From Dehalococcoidia bacterium (GTDB lineage Bacteria; Chloroflexota; Dehalococcoidia; UBA3495; JAAXIE01), in the NCBI GenBank assembly GCA_012270525.1, contig JAAXIE010000262.1, forward strand, positions 1 to 16,261: a DNA stretch of 16,261 nt, read 5' to 3'. The number at the start of each line of letters is the position of its first letter. The first letter of the stretch is position 1. A model generated the notes under the pieces. It had not been told where the DNA came from. It saw only the letters and a program-made list of their open reading frames with translations, and made no database searches. The translations under genes were made by a program, and so were the position numbers. Shown here piece by piece: positions 6,643 through 14,002 of the stretch.

Positions 6643-8301
6643 GTGCCTGCCTCCCTCAGGGTCGTCCCCCTCGGCGGTCTGGGGGAGATTGGCAAGAACA
6701 TGATGGCCTTGGAGTATGGCGACGACATCGTCGTCATAGACTCTGGCATCCTCTTCCCGGAGGAGGACATGCCTGGGGTTGATCTGGTCATCCCCGACAT
6801 TACCTACCTCCTGGAGAACGCCCACCGCGTCCGCGCCATACTCATCACCCATGGGCATGAAGACCACACTGGAGCCCTGCCGTACGTCCTCCCGCGCCTC
6901 AAGGTCCCAGTCTACGCCCCCCGCTTGGCCCATGGCCTGATACGGGTCAAGCTGCGCCAACGCCACCGCTTGAACAACACGCAACTGGAGATAGCCGAAC
7001 CGGGTTGCCCCATACCCTTGGGAAACTTCGAGGCCGAGTTCTTCCGGGTATGCCACAGCATCCCCGACTCCATGGGCATCGTCCTCAGGACGCCTCTGGG
7101 AACCGTGCTCCATACTGGTGACTTCAAGATAGACCATACTCCTGTCGATGGCAGGCCGACCAGCTTGCGGGACATCGCTGCCCACTGCGAGGACGGCATC
7201 CTGTTGCTGTTGTCCGATTCCACCTACGCTGAACTCCCGGGGTACACGCCTTCCGAGCAGGTCGTGGGAGAAGTCCTGCAACGGGTGATAGCAGATGCTC
7301 CAGGCAGGGTGCTGGTGGCAACCTTCGCTTCCCTCATCTCCCGCATCCAGCAGGTATTCCACGCCGCGGTTGAGAGCGAACGGCAGGTGGCCATCGTGGG
7401 GCGTAGCATGGTGGACAACGTCAACATGAGCATGCATATGGGCTACCTGTCGGCACCCGATGATCTGCTGGTTTCCGTGGACGAGGCCCAAACGCTGGAT
7501 GCCGACCGCGTGGTGCTGCTCACCACCGGCAGCCAGGGCGAGCCCACTTCGGCATTGGCCCGCATCGCGAATCAGGACCACCCAGACGTACGGATCCTTC
7601 CCGGGGACACTGTCGTAATGTCTGCCACACCCATACCGGGCAACGAACTGTCGATCAGCCGCATCATCGACAACCTCTTCCGGCAAGGAGCCAGGGTGCT
7701 CTATGACCGGGTGGCCTTGGTTCACGTGCACGGGCATGCCAGCGCAGAGGAACTCAAGCTTATTCTCAACCTCACCTCGCCCACATATTTCGTACCCGTC
7801 CATGGCGAGTACCGTCACCTGAAGGCCCATGCATCTCTGGCCCATGAGGTCGACATCCCCCATGAGAATATCTTCGTTCTGGAGGATGGGGACGTCCTGG
7901 AAATCGACGATGAGGGCGCCCGGGTGGCAGGCCACGTGCCCGCGGGCCATGTTTTCGTGGAAGGCAACACTCTATGGAACGCCAACAGCCCCGTCCTGCA
8001 AGAGAGATGGCGTCTATCGCGCGAGGGAGTGATGGTTGTCACCATGCGGGTGGACGACTATACGGGGCTTTTGGCAGGCACTCCGGAAATCGCCTTCCGA
8101 GGTGTGGTCGAGCCCACAGACGTTGAACACCTGGCTGACAAAGTGGGCCAAGCCGCCGACGAGTTGCTGGAGAAGGAATCGATGGAGCCCGAGTCTTGGG
8201 CCCACACCAAGGCAAAGTTAGACCAACTCGTTGGCGATCTGGTTTACAAAGAGACAGGAAAACGCCCTATGATTGTAGTGATGGCTTCCGAAGTTCCCTA
8301 G
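6643..8301 (+). CDS. rnj: Ribonuclease J (beta-CASP metallo-beta-lactamase)
   Basis: A 552-residue enzyme of usual RNase J length, a combined 5'-3' exonuclease and endonuclease for mRNA decay and rRNA maturation. It opens with the family strand VVPLGGLGEIGKN (residues 7-19). The zinc motif THGHEDH holds His70, His72, Asp74 and His75. Further motifs follow: HSIPDS, HTGDFKID, LSDST, the beta-CASP segments ATFASLISRIQQ and TGSQGEP, then GHASAEEL and PVHGEYRHL, and a C-terminal dimer domain. The GTG start at 6643 has no clear ribosome site and lies 1 nt after the glycosylase stop, which suggests translational coupling. No later start keeps the first conserved strand. An ftsK gene follows, an order also known from actinobacteria. 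Confidence 0.96.
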   Translation: MPASLRVVPLGGLGEIGKNMMALEYGDDIVVIDSGILFPEEDMPGVDLVIPDITYLLENAHRVRAILITHGHEDHTGALPYVLPRLKVPVYAPRLAHGLIRVKLRQRHRLNNTQLEIAEPGCPIPLGNFEAEFFRVCHSIPDSMGIVLRTPLGTVLHTGDFKIDHTPVDGRPTSLRDIAAHCEDGILLLLSDSTYAELPGYTPSEQVVGEVLQRVIADAPGRVLVATFASLISRIQQVFHAAVESERQVAIVGRSMVDNVNMSMHMGYLSAPDDLLVSVDEAQTLDADRVVLLTTGSQGEPTSALARIANQDHPDVRILPGDTVVMSATPIPGNELSISRIIDNLFRQGARVLYDRVALVHVHGHASAEELKLILNLTSPTYFVPVHGEYRHLKAHASLAHEVDIPHENIFVLEDGDVLEIDDEGARVAGHVPAGHVFVEGNTLWNANSPVLQERWRLSREGVMVVTMRVDDYTGLLAGTPEIAFRGVVEPTDVEHLADKVGQAADELLEKESMEPESWAHTKAKLDQLVGDLVYKETGKRPMIVVMASEVP

Positions 8302-8344
8302 GGCCCCAAGGGATACCATCCTTGCAGTCCGATAGCTTGAACGC

Positions 8345-10519
8345 ATGAGAAGACGCCTTTTCTCTCCGCCCGCGGTGCTCATCCTGGCCATGCTAGGCCT
8401 TGGGCTCATGTTTCTGTTCTGGGAAGCATCTGCCCAGTGGGCTTGGGCGCGGCTTGGATTTGCTTGGATACCGGCCGTCCTCTGGCCGCTGAGCTTCCTT
8501 GTGGTGATGCGTTACCGCACCATCTGGATCGGGGTGTACTGGCGCGATTGGGTGGGAGCCGCCTTTTTCAGCTTGGGTGCCATCGGGCTGCTGTCCCTCT
8601 TTACCATCGACCGCTGGTGGTTGGAGGACGCCACGTTGGGAGGCCATTGGGGTACCTTCCTTGGAGGTGAGCCCCTTTCGCAGAAATCACTGGGCATCCT
8701 GAAGGTGGTGGTGCTGTTCGCTGTGGTGCCTCCCATCGTCTCACCGCGTCTGGCAGGAGGCGTCTACAAGCAAGCAGCCAAGAGGTGCTACCTCGCCCTG
8801 AGAGCGGGGCTCCTCTGGATGGTGAACAGCGGCGTACCCACCGCAGTAAGGGTTGTGCGCAGCTTGCCGAGGCCCCACAGGGTGTGGCTCCGGCTGAAAG
8901 TCGCACGACGCAACCTGACAAGACGCATGCGGGGCGAACAGCCGTTGGAAGAACCGGCAGCACCGGTCGTACCGCCACTGGCAGTGGACGCCGAGGAAAC
9001 GGAAACCGGAGACATCGAGGCCAATAAGGTGTCGGCACCTGCCCGTGCCAACGGAAAGAGGCCCGTGGCCAAGATATTCGGCTGGCACTTGCCCACGCTG
9101 GAACTGCTGGCCAAACCGGAACCGGTGATCCAGCAAGCACCACCGCAAGACCTGTCGGACCATATCGTCGCTACCCTCAGCGAACACGGCATCGACGTGA
9201 GCATCAAGAACGTCAAAGTCGGGCCGCGGGTAATCCAGTTCGGGTTGGAACCCGGATGGGTATCCAAGGGCCGTGACAGCAAGGCTAGGGGCCAAGGGGG
9301 GCTCCCCACTTCCGACTCGGTACGAGTGAAGGTGCAAAGCATCCTGGCACGGGAAAAGGACTTGGCCCTGGCCATGAGAACGCCCCACATTCGTATAGAG
9401 GCACCGATACCGGGCGAAGCTGCCGTCGGAATCGAGCTTCCCAACCCTACTCCCAGCAAGGTGCCCATTCGGGCGGTGCTGGAGAGTTCCAAGTTCCGCA
9501 AGCTTGCGGAGAAGGGTGGGCTTCCCATAGCCCTCGGAGAGGATACGGCCGGGGAGCCGGTCGCCGTCGACCTCAAGAGCCTCCCCCACCTGCTGATAGC
9601 AGGTGCCACGGGGTCCGGCAAGAGTGTGTGCATAAACACGGTGATCACCTCCATGCTGCTGACCAATTCGCCGGAACGTCTCCGTCTTCTCATGGTTGAC
9701 CCCAAGCGGGTCGAACTGACCCCGTTCAACGGCATCCCCCACTTGGTGGCACCGGTGATCACCGACGCCAACGAGGTGTTGGGTGCATTGAAGGCGATGG
9801 TTGCCGAGATGTTCCGGCGCTACCAACTCATGGAGGAATTGGGCGTCCGCAACATCGAGGGATACAACCGCAAGGCCCAGGAAAAGATGCCCTTCTTGGT
9901 GCTGGTGATCGACGAACTGGCCGACATGATGATGGTCGCAGCCTACGAATCGGAGCAGGCGGCCGTACGGCTGGCCCAGTTGGGTCGGGCCACGGGCGTG
10001 CATCTGGTGCTGGCCACCCAGCGGCCGTCGGTAAACGTGGTAACCGGTCTGATCAAGGCCAACATTCCCGCCCGCGCGGCCTTTGCCGTGGCTTCCCAGG
10101 TGGATTCCCGTGTTGTCCTGGACGGCGTCGGGGCCGAGCGTCTGTTGGGCAAGGGGGATATGCTTTTCCTGTCGCAGGAAGCCCCCAAACCTCGGCGGGT
10201 GCAGGGTACGCTGGTCGACGACGAGGAGATTGAAGCCTTGGTGGACTTCTGGAAGGAGCAGACCGGGCCGCCACTACCTTCCATTATGCCCACTCATTGG
10301 GACGGGGATATCGACACCGACCCGTCGGCCGCCAATGACAGCGATTACGACGATGATGACGAAGATGAGCTTCTCGACCGGGCACGCGAGTTGTCACTGG
10401 GACTACCCCGCCTCTCACCGTCGGTGCTGCAACGCAGGCTTTCCATCGGGTACTCCAAGGCCGTGGAACTGATTCAAGCCTTGGAAAAGGAAGGACGCAT
10501 GGCAGCGCGTGTGGGATAG
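8345..10519 (+). CDS. ftsK: DNA translocase FtsK/SpoIIIE
   Basis: A 724-residue membrane-anchored hexameric DNA pump for chromosome segregation at division, close in size to SpoIIIE and far shorter than E. coli FtsK. Four hydrophobic segments (about residues 9-26, 38-55, 68-88 and 116-133) form the membrane anchor. A basic, then charged linker follows to about residue 250. The motor has Walker A GATGSGKS (420-427), Walker B VIDELAD with Asp523, and the conserved VASQVDSR and GAERLLGKGDMLF. A very acidic stretch (DDDDEDE) leads to a C-terminal gamma winged helix (about 680-724) with LQRRLSIGYSKA, which would read polarity sequences on DNA. The ATG has no strong Shine-Dalgarno sequence. It lies 43 nt after RNase J. 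Confidence 0.96.
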   Translation: MRRRLFSPPAVLILAMLGLGLMFLFWEASAQWAWARLGFAWIPAVLWPLSFLVVMRYRTIWIGVYWRDWVGAAFFSLGAIGLLSLFTIDRWWLEDATLGGHWGTFLGGEPLSQKSLGILKVVVLFAVVPPIVSPRLAGGVYKQAAKRCYLALRAGLLWMVNSGVPTAVRVVRSLPRPHRVWLRLKVARRNLTRRMRGEQPLEEPAAPVVPPLAVDAEETETGDIEANKVSAPARANGKRPVAKIFGWHLPTLELLAKPEPVIQQAPPQDLSDHIVATLSEHGIDVSIKNVKVGPRVIQFGLEPGWVSKGRDSKARGQGGLPTSDSVRVKVQSILAREKDLALAMRTPHIRIEAPIPGEAAVGIELPNPTPSKVPIRAVLESSKFRKLAEKGGLPIALGEDTAGEPVAVDLKSLPHLLIAGATGSGKSVCINTVITSMLLTNSPERLRLLMVDPKRVELTPFNGIPHLVAPVITDANEVLGALKAMVAEMFRRYQLMEELGVRNIEGYNRKAQEKMPFLVLVIDELADMMMVAAYESEQAAVRLAQLGRATGVHLVLATQRPSVNVVTGLIKANIPARAAFAVASQVDSRVVLDGVGAERLLGKGDMLFLSQEAPKPRRVQGTLVDDEEIEALVDFWKEQTGPPLPSIMPTHWDGDIDTDPSAANDSDYDDDDEDELLDRARELSLGLPRLSPSVLQRRLSIGYSKAVELIQALEKEGRMAARVG

Positions 10520-10527
10520 AATGCACC

Positions 10528-10583
10528 GACCCGTCCAAGCGGAGCTTTCAATTCGTGGAACGGTCTGTTATATGGGACGGGTC
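10528..10583. repeat. 9-base inverted repeat in the ftsK-accDA gap
   Basis: GACCCGTCC (10528-10536) and GGACGGGTC (10575-10583) are exact reverse complements 38 nt apart, starting 9 nt after the ftsK stop. The interval contains TGTTATATG, a weak extended -10 candidate. The structure could be a long-loop terminator for ftsK, a leader hairpin or an operator for accDA. No T-tract follows the right arm. Confidence 0.4.
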
Positions 10584-10632
10584 CTGTAGTACCATGTAAG
10601 GGCACTTCTCTTCTTCCAGAGCAGAGACCTAC

Positions 10633-12516
10633 TTGAGGAATCTTTCGGAGCTTCTCGTCTCTTTCCTCAGGCGAAGTTCCAGCCTGAACCACGTCTACTT
10701 GTCTTCTGCCCGCGACCATTGCTTGGTATGCGGGGAGACCGTGAGCGAATCCGAGCCTTACGTGTTGTACCGCGTCTGCCCCACCTGCCGCTTCCACTAC
10801 AGCTTGACGGCGCGGGAGCGCATCGAGTTACTCATGGACAGGAGCACCTTCCGCGAGACCAACCGCTCTATTTCGTCCCTTGATCCCCTGACCTTCTCCG
10901 GCCGGAGCAGGGGCCGGGGGAAAGCAAGGGGCAAGGAGAGGGGGAAGGACGAAGACACCGCGAGCCCAAGCGGGCGGGTTCCCAGCGACCAACGGCGCAC
11001 CGGTCTCACCGAGGCTGTGGTCACCGGGCACGGTACCATCGGCGGCTCCAAGACCACCATCGTGGTTCTCGATTTCGGGTTCATGGGCGGGACCATGGGA
11101 AGCGTGGTCGGGGAGAAGGTGACCCTGGCTTTCGAGGCAGCCGCCAAGAGCGGGCGACCCCTTGTCGCCATCGTCACGGGCGGTGGCATCCGCATACAGG
11201 AAGGGGTGCTCTCGCTATTGCAGATGGCCAAGACGGCAACGGCGGTGCGGCATCTGCGCCAGAAAGGCCTGCCGTTGATCGTGGTATTGGCCAACCCGGC
11301 TACGGGGCAGGCATACGCCAGCTTTGCCAACCTCGCTGACATCATGCTGGCCGAACCTGGGTCCCTCATCGGCTTGGCTCCAATGCGCACCCTCAGGGAA
11401 GCCACCAAGAAATCGCTGCCCCTCGACGCTCATACCGCTGAGGCCCACCTCAACCACGGCCTGTTGGACGACGTGGTGGACCGGGAAGACCTGAAAGAGC
11501 GCATTGCCAATCTTCTCCAGCTGCTTGGGCCACAACGTTCCGGGAGGGACACCAACGGGAAGAATGACAGGGACGATACAGTATTGGCCCTCGACGGCGA
11601 GGTTGGCGACGTTGAACTCGCCGATGCAGAGCGTGCCGTTCGACGCATCGACCGCCCTACGGCCCGCGACTACATCCGCTCAGTCATCGACCACTTCATC
11701 GAGCTCAAGGGCGACCGGGTGAGCGGCGACGATCGCACTGTGGTTGGAGGCGTAGGCTACCTGAGGGGCAACAAGGTGGTGGTGCTGGGCCAGCAGCGGG
11801 AGATACAACTGGACCACGAGATACATCACATGTACCCCAAGGGCTTCAGGAAGGCGCAGCGCCTCATAAATCTGGCCTCGACCTTCCACCTTCCGGTGGT
11901 GAGCTTTGTCGATACGCAGGGGGCCCATCCCGGACTCGAATCGGAGGAGCAGGGAATCGGCAACGCCGTGGCTACCACCATGTCCATGATGGCTGAGGCT
12001 CCGACCCCGGTAGTGTCCGTCATCGTGGGAGAGGGCGGGGGCGAGGGTGCATTGGCCTTGGGCCTAGCGGACTCGATGCTGATGCAGCAGTATGCCGTGC
12101 TCTCACCTGCACCTCTTCATACAAGCACCAGCAGACTGCACCGCGACCCAGCCCGTTCCCGGGAGGCGGCCCATACACTGACCTTGACGGCCAGCGAATG
12201 CAGCGAGTTGGGGCTGGTGGACCTGGTGGTGGCGGAGCCTGAGGGAGGGGCTCACGAGGACCTTCTGACCGCAGCCCACTACCTTCAACTGGCAGTGGCC
12301 AAGGAACTAGAGAAACTCGGAAAGCTGTCCACCAAGAAGCTGATTGACCGCCGGCACAAGAAGTTCCGCCGGATGGGCGAACTCACTCCCTATGCCAGGG
12401 AAGCCCTCGGGCGGGAGGTGGAGCAGCTGGAGCACATGGTGGCCAGGGAACACGCTGGAAGGGCAGGTAGACAGGGTTCTCGCAGGGTCACCGAGGAGGA
12501 GCAAGCCGCCGACTAG
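10633..12516 (+). CDS. accDA: Fused acetyl-CoA carboxylase carboxyltransferase (beta-alpha, AccD-AccA)
   Basis: One 627-residue chain contains both carboxyltransferase halves, which move CO2 from biotin to acetyl-CoA to make malonyl-CoA. Residues 1-305 are AccD-like: a zinc ribbon Cys30, Cys33, Cys49, Cys52 with the E. coli CX2CX15CX2C spacing, then GFMGGTMGSVVGEK and TGGGIRIQEGVLSLLQMAKT. From about residue 325 the chain is AccA-like: RPTARDYI, ELKGDR, VVGGVGYL, FVDTQGAHPG, GEGGGEGALALG (466-477) and PEGGAH. Oddities are a basic, glycine-rich insertion at about 89-118 after the zinc ribbon, and substitutions in the AccA glycine loop (E. coli GEGGSGGALAIG). The TTG start has a weak ribosome site; the N-terminal helix before the zinc ribbon supports it. 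Biotin carboxylase and the biotin carrier are not in the window. An acyl-CoA other than acetyl-CoA is possible but less likely. Confidence 0.92.
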   Translation: MRNLSELLVSFLRRSSSLNHVYLSSARDHCLVCGETVSESEPYVLYRVCPTCRFHYSLTARERIELLMDRSTFRETNRSISSLDPLTFSGRSRGRGKARGKERGKDEDTASPSGRVPSDQRRTGLTEAVVTGHGTIGGSKTTIVVLDFGFMGGTMGSVVGEKVTLAFEAAAKSGRPLVAIVTGGGIRIQEGVLSLLQMAKTATAVRHLRQKGLPLIVVLANPATGQAYASFANLADIMLAEPGSLIGLAPMRTLREATKKSLPLDAHTAEAHLNHGLLDDVVDREDLKERIANLLQLLGPQRSGRDTNGKNDRDDTVLALDGEVGDVELADAERAVRRIDRPTARDYIRSVIDHFIELKGDRVSGDDRTVVGGVGYLRGNKVVVLGQQREIQLDHEIHHMYPKGFRKAQRLINLASTFHLPVVSFVDTQGAHPGLESEEQGIGNAVATTMSMMAEAPTPVVSVIVGEGGGEGALALGLADSMLMQQYAVLSPAPLHTSTSRLHRDPARSREAAHTLTLTASECSELGLVDLVVAEPEGGAHEDLLTAAHYLQLAVAKELEKLGKLSTKKLIDRRHKKFRRMGELTPYAREALGREVEQLEHMVAREHAGRAGRQGSRRVTEEEQAAD

Positions 12517-12518
12517 CG

Positions 12519-13082
12519 TCACCGCTGCCGAGACGGGAACACCTGGTCCAGACCAACACTGAACCCCGCCACCGCGTTAGACGCCAAAGTGTCACCCCTG
12601 CCATAGGTGCCTGCTTCAGACAGTTCATCCCCGGTGCGGGTCATCACCCACACCCTCTCCCCTTCGGGGTCCAACAACCAGTATTCCTGGATGCCGTGCT
12701 GGGCGTAGATGTCGAGCTTGACTCTCCAGTCCCGGCTGGCCGTGGACGGGGACAGGACTTCCACCACCAAGTCGGGTGCTCCTCGAATGTTCTGGGGAGT
12801 GATGATGCGCTCCCTTCCGGCAGACACGAACAGCAGATCGGGCTGCAATACGTTGAAGTCCGAGAGGACGACATCGTAAGGAGCGACGAACACTTGGCCC
12901 AAGCCCCTTTCCCTAACGAAGGTGTTCAACAGCGATAATAAGTTGACGACAGTGGTCTGGTGGGCTGTGTTCGGCGACGGCGGCATAACCAACTCTCCAT
13001 CCAGTAGCTCCCAGCGCTCGTCGTCCGAGGTCTTGCAATAGTCTTCGTAGGTGAGCTTCGTCTTGGGTTTTGCCTCGGCCAT
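12519..13082 (-). CDS. Uma2-family (DUF820) PD-(D/E)XK nuclease-like protein
   Basis: A 187-residue protein of the Uma2/DUF820 family, restriction-endonuclease-like fold proteins of unknown function that are often multicopy in cyanobacteria, Chloroflexota and Deinococcota. Family landmarks are ERWELLDGELV (Glu30), the LQPDLLFV strand (Asp82), DLVVEVLSPST (Glu108) and the following KLDIYAQHGIQEYWLLDP (Lys122). Asp82, Glu108 and a nearby basic residue are in the places expected for a PD-(D/E)XK core. AGGAG lies 7 nt before the ATG. It is the last gene on the minus strand, separated from the ATPase gene by 118 nt, and its stop is 2 nt from the accDA stop on the other strand. No toxin, antitoxin or methylase partner is adjacent. 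Substrate and role are unknown. Confidence 0.88.
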   Translation of the reverse strand: MAEAKPKTKLTYEDYCKTSDDERWELLDGELVMPPSPNTAHQTTVVNLLSLLNTFVRERGLGQVFVAPYDVVLSDFNVLQPDLLFVSAGRERIITPQNIRGAPDLVVEVLSPSTASRDWRVKLDIYAQHGIQEYWLLDPEGERVWVMTRTGDELSEAGTYGRGDTLASNAVAGFSVGLDQVFPSRQR

Positions 13083-13089
13083 CGTCGTT

Positions 13090-13094
13090 CTCCT
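13090..13094 (-). promoter_or_regulatory. Ribosome binding site of the Uma2-family gene
   Basis: On the minus strand AGGAG lies 7 nt before the ATG (13082-13080), a strong site. It shows that this lone gene is set up for translation independently of the upstream ATPase gene. Confidence 0.65.
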
Positions 13095-13200
13095 GGAGAT
13101 AACTACGCCTTGGAGTACGTTCTCCGCAGTAGCAACGGCTTCTCGGTGCGACCGCCATGGGCGGACCCGACGCTAGGACGCAGGCAAGCCGGGCACAGGG

Positions 13201-14001
13201 CTAGCAGGCGTCGCTGGCCAGCGATTGCTTCAACTGCTCGGTGATGTGCTGGAACTCGCTCATCACTTCCCTGGAGTTGAGAACCGTGGGCTGGGAGGTA
13301 TCACGGTAGTCGGGGCGCAGCGATATGGCTCCCAGGAAGGGGCTGTCCAATTCTGCTGAGAGAGCCGTGCCAGCCCCCTCGCCGAACATCTCGCCGGTGT
13401 AGTTCTCCACGATACCCAGCACCTTGAGCTTGAGCTTGCGGATCATGTGGATGCAGCGACGCCCGTCAAGTTGGGCCAACTCCTGGGGGGTCACCACTAC
13501 GACAAAACCGTCCATGGGGATGGTCTGCATCACGGTGAGGGGTGCATCGGAAGTGCCTGGAGGCAGATCGATAACGAGGTACTCGGCATCGCCCCAATCG
13601 GTCATCTGCAAGAACTGGTTGATGGCATTGTGGATCATGGGGCCGCGCCAGATGATGGCTTCGTTCTCGTTCTCCTGGAAGAAACCCATGGAAATGCACT
13701 TGACGCCGAAGCGCTCCGCGGGTATCAACTGACCGTCCACCTGCTCCGGCTTGTCGGTCACGCCCAACACCTTCACGACGTTGGGGCAGTCGATGTCGAC
13801 GTCCAGCAGGCCCACCTTGTGCCCCTGGGCGGCTAGGGTGGTAGCCAGGTTGACGGCAACGGTGGTCTTGCCCACTCCGCCCTTGCCGCTGTAAACGCCA
13901 ATCTTGGCCTTGATGTTGCCCATGTTGCGAGTTATGGCCCGCTTCTGCTCCCAGCTACGCTTGATGGCTTCCAGCCGGGCCTTTTCCTGGGGAGTCGTCA
14001 T
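13201..14001 (-). CDS. mrp: Mrp/NBP35-family P-loop ATPase lacking the CXXC motif
   Basis: A 266-residue SIMIBI-class ATPase related to Mrp/ApbC, iron-sulfur cluster carrier proteins. The deviant Walker A SGKGGVGKTT (Lys40 and Lys45) follows the family-like IKAKIGVY strand. LLDVDIDCPN is switch I-like, and LVIDLPPGTSD with the later VVVTPQELAQLD also match the family. Usual Mrp proteins carry a CXXC pair after GxxENM that binds a bridging [4Fe-4S] cluster at the dimer interface. Here the chain runs VENYTGEMFGEGAG from Glu199 with no cysteine, a short deletion. One cysteine is the very last residue (Cys266). The ATG at 14001 is chosen because the DUF59 stop ends 1 nt before it; the frame extends upstream, but only across that gene. 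It may be a cluster carrier with altered ligation or a MinD-like partner protein. Confidence 0.9.
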   Translation of the reverse strand: MTTPQEKARLEAIKRSWEQKRAITRNMGNIKAKIGVYSGKGGVGKTTVAVNLATTLAAQGHKVGLLDVDIDCPNVVKVLGVTDKPEQVDGQLIPAERFGVKCISMGFFQENENEAIIWRGPMIHNAINQFLQMTDWGDAEYLVIDLPPGTSDAPLTVMQTIPMDGFVVVVTPQELAQLDGRRCIHMIRKLKLKVLGIVENYTGEMFGEGAGTALSAELDSPFLGAISLRPDYRDTSQPTVLNSREVMSEFQHITEQLKQSLASDAC

Positions 14002-14002
14002 G

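Noticed and set aside
6607..7950. 447-codon open frame on the minus strand
   Set aside because: Antisense to RNase J, whose motifs are complete on the plus strand; no family resemblance and a biased composition rich in His, Gly and Val.
8741..10003. 420-codon open frame on the minus strand
   Set aside because: Antisense to the ftsK motor and linker regions; a compositional shadow without domains.
10594..10599. ATG immediately followed by TAA in the ftsK-accDA gap, a possible start-stop regulatory element
   Set aside because: No Shine-Dalgarno sequence sits in front of it, and a chance occurrence is likely.
13152..13164. GC hairpin CCGCC-ATG-GGCGG downstream of the ATPase gene as a terminator
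   Set aside because: Only 5 base pairs with a 3-base loop and no T-tract on the minus strand; too weak to call.
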